Shown: positions 37,001 through 64,000 of the stretch, piece after piece | Layout: each line of letters opens with the position of its first letter | Position numbering within the stretch: the stretch's first letter is position 1 | DNA from: Merluccius polli | Taxonomy: Eukaryota > Chordata > Actinopteri > Gadiformes > Merlucciidae | Direction: 5' to 3' | DNA length: 64,000 nt | Assembly: GCA_030340625.1 (NCBI GenBank) | Contig: JAOPHQ010005427.1 | Span: 129,001 to 193,000 of the forward strand | Notes under the pieces: model-generated | What the model saw: only the letters and a program-made list of their open reading frames with translations | The model's database searches: none | Told to the model about the DNA's origin: nothing | Made by a program: the position numbers and the translations under genes

Positions 37001-37518
37001 TAGCCTGGCAAGCCAGACCCACATCAGAAAGATGTAAGGTCTGGATCAGCTCCATTGGCAGTGTGGGCGGGATGAACGGTTGTCTTTCAAGTTCCCTCTG
37101 CACGCAATAGGATAGCGCTACAACCAATCAGAGCAAAGAAGAAGGTGACGTAGTCAGAGCGACGGCTCTGACTACGTAATTAATCAAAACTCCGAATACA
37201 TATTTCTTTTCGAGGAAAGACTTCAGTGCCGTTCTTTGTTCTTTTCTCAAATAAAATGTTAACTTCAAGTCTTGAAGAGTCGCGGCCAAAGCCGAGTCGA
37301 AAGACAGCCGTTCGCCAGCAGCAGCAGCCATTGTTTCCCTCTAACACGGAACCGTCGCAACTCTGTCGTCATGGTAGCCCGGCTTCCGACTCTCACGCTG
37401 TGATTGGTCTGACATACTTGGCGTTTCCAGCACCAAAAAGCCGACGGAGCAGTGCTAGACCTACCTAGCTGCCAAATAAATGTGCTGCCGCTAGGGGGTG
37501 TCTAGAGTTCTAGGCTAA
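37001..37518. mobile_element. Same transposon, inverted copy 2
   Basis: Reverse complement of the 32365-32880 element with high identity. The ends are TAGCCTGGCAA and (inverted) TTAGCCTAGAAC. Perfect 8-bp duplications GACAGGAC lie at 36993-37000 and 37519-37526, as for hAT- or P-type elements. Confidence 0.75.
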
Positions 37519-37592
37519 GACAGGACAGCTGTTGGGGAGGCTTCCTTGTTCAGTAATGCACTATAGTCTCTCGATGGGCCGATCAGTCCATT

Positions 37593-38413
37593 AAAGGTGC
37601 TGTAGACAACTTTTTTGCTTTAACAATCAATATGAAGTAAATGTTGATTGCACAGTGTAATGGCTACAGAATAATGACACCATCAGCGTTTAGATTGGTT
37701 CCCTTAGCTTCCCTATAAGCCTTGCTTTCACTATGCAGCTCTGTCTGCCACAGGGTACGATCTCCCGGAAAAAACGACAGCTCCATTTACGGCACAATAG
37801 CACTTTTGCAAAAAAATCATTGCAGACAACTCTCATCCCGCACACCACCTCTTTAGACTCCTCCCATCAGGAAGGAGATATGCCAGTATCAAGAGCAAGA
37901 CATCTCGTTTCAGAGACAGCACCTACCTCGTAGCTATTAGACATTTGAACTTGGCTCGTTAGACTCAGTTCGAGATTGATGTATGTAATGTAGCATCATT
38001 GCACTTTATGACACTGTTTACACTCCCTCGTGCTGGTCCTTGTTTATTGTTGTCTGTATGTTGGAATGTATGTACAGTCTTTGTTTTATGTTTTATGTCA
38101 AGCAGTAACCAAGACAAATTCCTATCAACTTGTTGTTGACATGGCAATAAATTATTGAATGAATTATTGAAATTTGTTTAACCCGGTAGCTATTGGTAGC
38201 TATCCCGATTAACTAACACTCCGCGGTGGAAATGGCGGACGATGGAACAACCGAAGTAAAGTCAATCTGATGACACTACTTATATCTTGTATATCTACTT
38301 ATGGTTGCTAGGCTTTGAGGAAATGGAAAGCGATCCATTTTGTCTTTGCGACAGCTTCGCAAAAATAATACCACTTGGAAACGCTAGGGTGGGAAAAGTC
38401 GTCTACAGCCTTG
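37593..38413. mobile_element. Inverted-end element containing LINE 3'-tail sequence
   Basis: AAGGTGCTGTAGACAAC near 37594 and GTCGTCTACAGCCTT near 38398-38412 are imperfect inverted ends. Between them, about 37735-38160 resembles the 3' end of a fish LINE (CATCAGGAAGGAGA, TGTTTATTGTTGTCTG, terminal ATAAATTATTGAATGAATTA). Boundaries are approximate. Confidence 0.45.
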
Positions 38414-38779
38414 TTAATCTAGACGAGCCTCCTGGCTTCTTACCGCACATTAGCTAGGGATGCTAATTCTGGCTTTTTTTCCTGACCGATAACCGACACC
38501 CGTTAACCAGTTATTAACCGTTAACCGATAAGAATAAAATGTGCTATAAAAAATGGTCGCAGACACCCAAAAAATGACCAATGTTTCCCCCAGAAAAATT
38601 GTCAAGCACGGTGGCAAGCGTCTTTTGACAGCTTGGAATACACTGGGGGAAACCCTGGCCTGGGAAATAGCCTCCTAACAGTACATATCTTTGCCATCAT
38701 TAGATGAGATAAAAACATGACTACTAGATGAGATATCAGCAGCGCAATACACCGCGGACCTACGGCCGAAGGAGGGGGG

Positions 38780-39260
38780 GGGGTGCGCGCAATAGTAACA
38801 CACCGCGGACCTAGGGGGGGGGGGGGTGCGCGCAATAGTAACACACCGCAGACCTACGGCCAACGGGGGGGGCGGGGTGCGCGCAATAGTAACACACCGC
38901 GGACCTACGACTGACGGGGGGGGGGGGGGGGGGGCGACGGGGGTGGGGGGTGCGCGCAATAGTAACACACCGGATCTACGGCCGACGGGGGGGGGGGGGC
39001 GCGCAATAGTAACACACCGCGGACCTACGGGGGGGGGGGGCGCGCAATAGTAACACACCGCAGACCTACGGCCAACGGGGGGGGCGGGGTGCGCGCAATA
39101 GTAACACACCGCGGACCTACGACCGACGGGGGGGGGGGGCCGACGGGGGTGGGGGGGTGGGGGTGCGCGCAATAGTAACACACCGGATCTACGGCCGACG
39201 GGGGGGGGGGGGGCGCGCAATAGTAACACACCGCGGACCTACGGCCGACGGGGGGGACGC
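38780..39260. repeat. G-rich tandem array with higher-order period
   Basis: Nine copies of GCGCAATAGTAACACACC (near 38787, 38831, 38880, 38953, 39000, 39045, 39093, 39164, 39215) separated by GACCTACGGCCGACG and G runs of 8 to 20. The order of unit variants repeats every four units, about 213 bp. Confidence 0.9.
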
Positions 39261-39496
39261 GCTGGTGTGCTTCCTGAACAACGGTCCGAACAATCAGATC
39301 CCTGCACATAGGCGCGTCATAGGAATTTAACGAGGCTTCGAGGCAGATGTTTTGCCTCGAGGAATTTTCATAATCGAGTTAATCGAGTAACTCGATGAAT
39401 CGTTGCAGCCCTAATTGGTGCCCACACTAGTATCCAGCTACCAGAGCCTTCATTACATGCCCAGGACCGTGCTTACGGCTGGGACATACTGCCCGC

Positions 39497-39600
39497 GTGA
39501 GCATCGCGTGAGCATCGCGTGAGCATCGCGTGAGCATCGCGTGAGCATCGCGTGAGCATCGCGTGAGCATCGCGTGAGCATCGCGTGAGCATGACGTTGC
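39497..39600. repeat. 11-bp tandem array
   Basis: About nine head-to-tail copies of GTGAGCATCGC, almost without variation. Confidence 0.95.
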
Positions 39601-41028
39601 CTCTTGCCTTTCATTTCAGCGCCCATGTTAACAGGTTAGAGCAGCCACACAGCCCGCGTGAGATGCGTGTCTCATCTAGTGATTCGGAGTCTCGCCTATT
39701 TTAGGGCAGTTTCACTGTATCTGTAGAATATGTGACGGACATTAATAAAATTTAGCGCTGTCTGTGTGGACAACACGGCACTCTTGCAGGCAGTGTGTCC
39801 TAGGCGTTACACTTCAGGGTTCCCCACAAAAAAAGGTTTAGTGGAGGGGTAAGTGCTTAGGACAAAGAGGTGGGCAATAGCGTAGCGCTGTACCCTAAAA
39901 TTTGAAGATTCAAATCATTGCTCTGAGTCAACTAAAATTCTTAGTCAAACAATCGAAGAAATGCCCTGATTGGTCAAATATGAGGTGGGAGGGGTCTAAA
40001 AGCAAAATTGTCTCATACAACAGTCAACTAGAAACACATAATAATAAGCCTATATTTTCTGTCAAATTGAATGCAGATGCTGACATGAATGGGCGGCCGC
40101 GTACATTGTTGTCGTCATATTGTGAAAAGTGAATTTGTAGAGGTGGTCGGTCATTTAGCGGAGGCGCTGCGCCTCGCCTTTAGACGGCTATGGGAAAACC
40201 CTGCACTTATGTATCAGCATATCAATCCAATCTCTCTGCAGTTGACCACAAAAATGGGGTGTTTTCGCAATGTTTAATACACACTAAATACCCTCCAAAA
40301 TGGACTGCCCATATGCATCTCAGCCATCGCATTTGCAATACTAGCTTTCCAAATAACACGAATATGATGATAATGATTTAGGTGCTCCCTGTTTCAGAAT
40401 TGTAAGGTGTATGCCTTCCACACACGACACGTTTGTCTCTGCTACAAAGTTGTGACGATATTGGAGCAAGTGACCAATAACTACATGGCCTTCCTAATTG
40501 TTTTTTCTGTTTTGGCTAAGGAAGGCAGGGTGACTAAGCACTTGGGCGGCCTGCCTGCAGGATTTTAATGTAGGGAAAAACCCTGTAATGGAAAATTGAC
40601 AGATGGCAAGACCAGCTGTAGAATAAAGTCTGTGTATGGGCAAGAATCTGGTGATGTCAATTTGTACTGCGATACGGTCACGCAACATAGTTGATATTGT
40701 ACCAAGCATACATACTGGGACGCTTGGGTGGAGCTAAACCATACAGCTGACCTTTCATTGGTCAATCAGAGAGTTAGAATATCAAGAGACTACAACATTG
40801 GTGCGCACAACAGAAAAATAACTAAACAAATGCAGAAAATACTTTGGTAGCAGATGTATAATAGTTTTCAGTTTTCAGCCTCTTCCGGGTGTCCCTCTGT
40901 CTACCCTCAATGCTCTGTAACAAAATGTATTCAGTAATTCACTGGTGAAAAATATATATTGTGGGGGGGGGCTTGGTTCATGTCAGATTGCAAGGTGGAC
41001 TTTGACTTTGGTTCTACATTGTGCTTTG

Positions 41029-41907
41029 TAGGGCTGCCCCCTAATAGTCGACCAATCCTTAGTCGATCGACAGAGGCTTAGTCGAATAAGTTTTCATTAG
41101 TCGCGCAAAAAGTAAAACATAAAAATAACACAAGCATCACAACTGAATACATCCGTGGTCGCAAGAAGCCCTGATTTAACTCATCGCTGCAGAAATATTG
41201 ACCAAGCAATGGTAGAGAGGAGTGCTGCTGCCCGACCCTCTCCTCGGTGGGTTTACACCTGGACAGGGGTAGGCCTACACCTGGGCAGGTATAGGCCTAC
41301 ACCTAGGCAGGTAGACACTGCTAGACACGCGGGACTCATACCGGTGATCGCGGCTTTAGTTCCCCGTCTGATCGCTGTAATTCGGAGCATGAATATCGGT
41401 TGAATATCTAATATCTTAACTTTAAAAAACACTTTTGTATTTTTTTAAGACAAGACGATAGTCGCACATCCCTAGTAAATACGCCCGTGAAGGTGAACCC
41501 TCCCGGACACCACTATTAGTCTCATATCACGACATTAACCGCTCCCCCGAAGGAGCGCCACACATCCACACGCACTGGACACAAAAATACCAACAAACAT
41601 TTAATCCATTTGCTTGCTTTTAAATAAAGTCGTGTGCAGTTATAAGGTGTATAAATACGATTATCATAAGTGTTAAATGTCTCCTTCCTGGTTGTTCTGA
41701 CAACCTTCAGAACCGTTTGGTCCATGCCGTTAATAGGTGACCCGCTTCTGCTTTTATAACACACTTGCCCTGGAACTCAAAACACTTTCTGATACCCCAA
41801 AAAATTAATTGAAATAATTACATTAAAAGTGTGACGATTAGTCGACCATCGGCTTGAAATGGTGACTAAGAATCGACGAAGAAAATCTTTAGTCGGGGGC
41901 AGCCCTA
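41029..41907. mobile_element. hAT-like non-autonomous element
   Basis: 879 bp with 13-bp inverted ends TAGGGCTGCCCCC and perfect 8-bp duplications GTGCTTTG at 41021-41028 and 41908-41915. The interior from about 41460 to 41770 is similar, in reverse orientation, to the interior of the Harbinger-like element at 54032-54933. Confidence 0.85.
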
Positions 41908-42025
41908 GTGCTTTGGAAAAGGTCCAAATTTGATTTTTAACTACAGCCTTCCATAATCTTCTAATTGATGTAGTATAGTAAAGTGGAATATCGTTTCCTT
42001 TGATCAAAATTTTCTTATACACCGT

Positions 42026-43110
42026 GTGGTGTGTGGTTTACAGCCTCACCTGGCCTGAGTCAGACTGATTAGACTCTGGCTGGGTGGGGCTGCACACCTG
42101 TGGTGCAGAGCAATCATGGCACCCAGGATAAACCAGCTATCACCACACACACTCGAGAGAGCCACTGTCATGTCAGTGTTGCATCTGCTCGGCTTGCACC
42201 ATCTTGCCATTTCCAATAATTGGATATATTCTTCCAATAACTACCAATGTCTTGTGTCGGAGGGGCCCAGCAAAGCCACTTAGGTGGTGTGTTTGTCTTT
42301 ATGGACACGCCTCCCAGCACCAGCCCTTTCCCAACGGCAGGGACGGCCAGCGGAGGAGAGGGGAGGCAGCACAGCAACCACCACAGACAACCGTCTAGCC
42401 GCCTGCTAGCCGCCCCTCGGATCCAGCCCGGAGCAGCCCCAGGCCCCAAGCTCCAGGAGGGAGACGGGATCATGCCTTGACGTCCTGGTGGAGGCCCTCC
42501 GAGAAGATACCTCGGTGGCCCAGCTGTCAGGCCTCCTCCGAGCCCATCCAGCCAGCCCCTGCAACGGCCAGCCCAGAGGCTCCTCTGCCAGCCGAGGCAG
42601 CAGCCCCAGGCCTCTGGTCTCAAGGATGGAGAGGGAGAGGGATGTGGGGGTTGGCGTGTGACACTGGGGAGGTGTAGAGGCAATGGGGGTTGTTTTTATT
42701 ATATTTTAGGTATGGCAACCCTGTAGTTTTTTTGTTTTTTTTCTGTTTTGCCTGACTGGAGTGGATGGGGGGAGTAGGCTTCGGCTAGGGATTGTCCCCA
42801 GCCTCAATTGGGCGTTGAAGGTGTGTGGAGTGTGTGTGGTTGATAGCTGGTTTACAGCCTCACCTGGCCTGAGTCAGACTGATTAGACTCTGGCTGGGTG
42901 GGGCTGCACACCGGTGGTGCAGAGCAATCATGGCACCCAGGATAAACCAGCTATCACCACACACTCGGGGGAGAGAGCCTCTGTCATGGCAGCATGTAGC
43001 ATCTGTTTGGCGAATACCATCTTGCCATTTCCAATAAATGGATCTTCTCCAACAACTACCTGTCTTGTGTCAGAGGGGCCCAGCAAAACCACTTAGGTGG
43101 TGTGTGGCAG
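42026..43110. mobile_element. Element with about 265-bp direct terminal repeats
   Basis: Similar direct repeats (about 42026-42291 and 42825-43105) flank about 530 bp without a recognised gene. A single related copy stands alone at about 7657-7922. Each repeat contains an inverted pair (GGTTGATAGCTGGTTTA and its complement; partly deleted in the first) and ends near GCCACTTAGGTGGTGTGT. The layout suggests LTRs with a solo LTR, or tandem copies of a foldback element. No clear primer-binding site was seen. Confidence 0.5.
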
Positions 43111-43702
43111 GGGTAAACAGCCTCCCCCAGTATATTTTTTGGTACATAAAACGTGTCTGGAATATGGAGTAATACATTGAAAAACTGAAGGTCAAAATAA
43201 TGTGGCATTCCGGCAATATTCTCTAGTATGCTTTGGGTACTGTAATCTCGGTAAGGGCAGTGCATTTCATTATTTAATTACTGAAATGCAGCAGAGACTC
43301 TCCAAACGGTGCATTTGAATTTAGAAGGCATGAGTCATATGCTTAGTTTAACTTGCAGGAAACCATTACGTTGTTGTGCTTACCCCCCCCCCCCTTACAC
43401 CAGGTGGTACATGGCATAGTGGTTACTTGGGTGTTGGCGTCTTCATATCAATAGTACTGCTCTTGTTGTGTCTTATGGGTACTGGTTCCTTCCCATCATG
43501 GTGCTGGTGTTGTGTGCATGATCATATGAAGTTGTAGGCCCTACTGGTCGTGCATTCCTGATAAGGATACTGATGTTGGTACCTTCATAATATGAAGATG
43601 GAAACAGTAGTATCCAATGTTGGCATCCACAAAAATCGGTGTTGTTGATCCTAAAGGTGTTTAGTGCCATTATAACGACAATTGTGTTGGCATCTTCATA
43701 TG

Positions 43703-44403
43703 TAGGGCTGTGCAATATAGTCGATACAGCCAAGTATCGCAATATTTTTTTTCAAGATGCTATCGATTCTCCAGCCCCTCGTACTATGTATCGTATCGAC
43801 CATACATGCATATATTTATTTATTTATTTAAATTTTAATTTTAATAAAAACAAAGAAAATATTCAGAACAGTACAGGGAACAGATACAAAATTAAGGATA
43901 TAATTCAATCAATGAATTATTCATGTTTTAAACAGATTTAAAATGTCCTTACATACACATGTTACCATTTACGAAGAGTTAATATAGTAAAGTGGACACT
44001 TGCAAACAACTTTTGAGTTGGACTACAGTATCCTATTTTACAGTCTACAGTATTATGTTAGTGTAAAAAGATCTTGAAATGGTTTGTTTTCTCTTATGGA
44101 CTTGAATTATTGGCAGTTGTATCCATATGCACTTTATTTTCATATGGTATTTTTGTTGTTAAGTAACACAGTGTGCAAAATCGTTCTAAATAAATTGGGA
44201 TTGAAATTTTGAATTTAATAGTTTTGACTCAATTTGTCCGCTGAGTTCAATATAATGTGATGTACATATAAAACTACAAGATTTTCAGTAAACTATTAGT
44301 ATTGCTATGTATCGTATCGCATCGCAATGTCTCGCGAGACAATCGTATCGTGACCCATGTATCGTGATACGAATCGTGAGGTCCTTGCCAATACCTAGCC
44401 CTA
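43703..44403. mobile_element. hAT-like MITE
   Basis: 701 bp with ends TAGGGCTGTGCAA and AGCCCTA, and perfect 8-bp duplications TTCATATG at 43695-43702 and 44404-44411. The subterminal regions are rich in TATCG/CGATA motifs. No transposase. Confidence 0.85.
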
Positions 44404-44595
44404 TTCATATGGATACTTATTTTGGTGCCTTTATAAGATACTGGTGTTCAGAAGGATATCAGAATCAGCTTTAGCTTTATTGGCCAAGTATGTGTACACA
44501 CAGTTTTTCATTGCTCTCAAATGTACTTACACAGAATATATACAGCTAATACAAGGACAACAAAGCTCTATACAGATATAAATGTCTATAAAAAA

Positions 44596-44702
<107 letters not shown>

Positions 44703-45881
44703 ATATATAACTATTAAATGTGTGACAAGAAGTGCAATGATGCAGAGTGCATGCATGCTGGTATGCATGGTTAGGTGCTCGGGAATAGAACAGCATATAC
44801 CGGCCCGACTGCAGCCAGCTAGCGGTGTGCGCGGTGCCTGTGTGGATTGTTGCTTTGCCGTGCGCCGTTGGCGGCTGTGTGCATTGCGCTTTCATGTCCT
44901 AATAAGGATTAGGGATGTGACATAATAACCAGTTATTCGATGATTCGTTCATGACAGCATTTCTGTTTTTTTTGGGGTGGGGGTAAACTTGTCAGTCTTC
45001 TATGCTCATAATAATAGTAATCTATGCTATTTTTTAAGCCTCTCCTAACACTGTTAATAAAGAAGGGTTTTAATAATGAATGTATTTAGCAGCTCTTTCA
45101 TTTAAGCAAATGCAAAAGATACCAAAAAGCTCTACCTGCCAATTATAATGGGTTGGTAATTTAATAAACATGAATAGAACGGGTAGCAATGTTTTTTTCC
45201 TTTCTGGCGATCCGTCTCCCACAATAGCACCTGTGTGATTTATCTTCAGGCGAATAGCACGAGCACTGACCTATTTGCGTTTTGATAATTGTAAGGCCTA
45301 CTCTCATACTATGGAAGCCGTGTGTCTTCTGAAACTGTAACGTTGAAGCGCTGCCGTAACCAAGGCGTACTCGGTCCAATGAATGGATCTGAAATGACAA
45401 TCCTATGTGATATTGTAGTTTTGCTTTTTGCGTTATTAAAATAACTAACATTTTTTTAACAAATTAAACTGCTTCGGAAATTAAAAGGAAAAAACGATCA
45501 GTTGTGATCATTGAAATCAGTTTTAGCTGATTACTTGTACATTAGCAATGACTACATTGAATTAATTTGAAAATTGCGGCTCAATTTTTGCTGTTTTGCT
45601 TGTTATGCTACTGTTATCCGTCTGTCCATTATGGCACTCCTAACCTAACCATCCCTGGAAGGAGGGATCCTTCTTTCTGTGTTCCTCCCCAGGTTACTTC
45701 CTTGATACTTGAGGCAGATTTTCCATGCTCTTTGGGGGATGGGGGGGGGGGGGGGGGGGGTAGGGTTAAGAGGGTGTCCTTAAATGTGAAGCCCTTCGAG
45801 ACTGTCACTATGATTCAAATTAACTTGACTTGTTCTCTGTTGTTTGTTGTTGTTCTGCCCAGGCACTGAGGAGCTGAGAGC

Positions 45882-63528
<17,647 letters not shown>

Positions 63529-64000
63529 GTGAGTCCTGCTAAAACCTCTGTGGTCAATGTGATATGAAACTAAGAATAGATGCATCCAATCTTGGTGTTA
63601 TCACCATTTGTCCAAAAAAAATTTACACTATAACTTTCCTTTTTCAAGTAATAATTACATCATGCAAAATGTGATGCTTGTGTGTTGTGTAATTCAGCTC
63701 TTCCTAGAAAGCCCTTTTTTAAAGTGCCGTGGTCGCATGCACGGTGCATCGTGGTGCTCAGACTGAGCCACTGTGTGTGTGTAAATGCTCCCAAAGCTCT
63801 AGGAGTGTTTTGTGTTGATTCTGTTTTGGTTCCAAAGTACACAGAACGGAGAGGAGTGTCGTGTGACACAACTTTGTTTTGTGATCTCAGTATTATGGCC
63901 AATCAAAAGTACTCTTCCTAACGGTACACGTTTACACTCAAAGGGAGTACTCTGTACTGCTAGTTGGTCGTAAAAAGAAATGTATGTCTGTCTACATCAG

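Noticed and set aside
38675..39309. Long proline-rich minus-strand open frames (up to 184 codons)
   Set aside because: They are produced by translating the G-rich tandem array and have no splice or start context.
39497..39600. CRISPR-like array
   Set aside because: Units are contiguous 11-mers without spacers in an animal intron; the 36-bp satellite at 254-1196 likewise has no unique spacers.
42168..42683. 171-codon minus-strand frame, Pro/Trp/Gly-rich
   Set aside because: It lies inside the direct-repeat element, begins and ends in repeat sequence and has no recognisable domain.

Overview
This window is vertebrate nuclear DNA, almost certainly from a ray-finned (teleost) fish. Three spliced genes show human chromosome 13q13.1-type synteny (FRY, ZAR1L, PDS5B). 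The introns carry long CA/TG microsatellites, many hAT-like DNA transposons with 8-bp target duplications, a Harbinger-like element and a fish-type APE/RT LINE. There are no bacterial operons, CRISPR arrays, rRNA or tRNA genes that I can support. Gene names rest on protein motifs recalled from the families, not on a search.

Layout. (1) Positions 1-26256, plus strand: the last 34 coding exons (1640 codons plus stop, all reading phases consistent) of fry, encoding furry, a very large NDR-kinase scaffold. A 3' UTR follows to about 29.55 kb. The gene starts upstream of the window. (2) Positions about 30.27-32.24 kb, minus strand: complete four-exon zar1l (about 324 aa), an oocyte zinc-binding RNA regulator, tail-to-tail with fry. 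(3) From about 33.96 kb, plus strand: a CpG-rich promoter and non-coding first exon, then an 11.8-kb first intron, then 15 coding exons (45882-63528; exactly 580 codons) of pds5b, a cohesin regulator. Its remaining exons lie beyond the window. BRCA2, N4BP2L1 and N4BP2L2, which sit between ZAR1L and PDS5B in mammals, are not seen here.

Mobile DNA. At least seven elements can be delimited by matching target duplications, including a LINE nested inside a hAT and a hAT nested in another hAT. One hAT sits exactly on the splice donor of a pds5b exon, so its first base supplies the T of the GT donor. Another lies eight bases upstream of a fry splice acceptor. Two inverted copies of a non-autonomous element carrying a helicase-like ORF start flank the zar1l/pds5b promoter region. 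Tandem arrays include a 36-bp satellite (about 254-1196), a 30-bp array (about 4917-5125) and a G-rich array with a higher-order period of about 213 bp (about 38.78-39.26 kb).

The genes have no evident shared pathway. Their linkage is conserved synteny. I found no clearly novel enzyme or defence system. The most unusual signals are transposon-splice-site interactions, two UGC-preceded microexons in fry, and the altered zar1l/pds5b neighbourhood.
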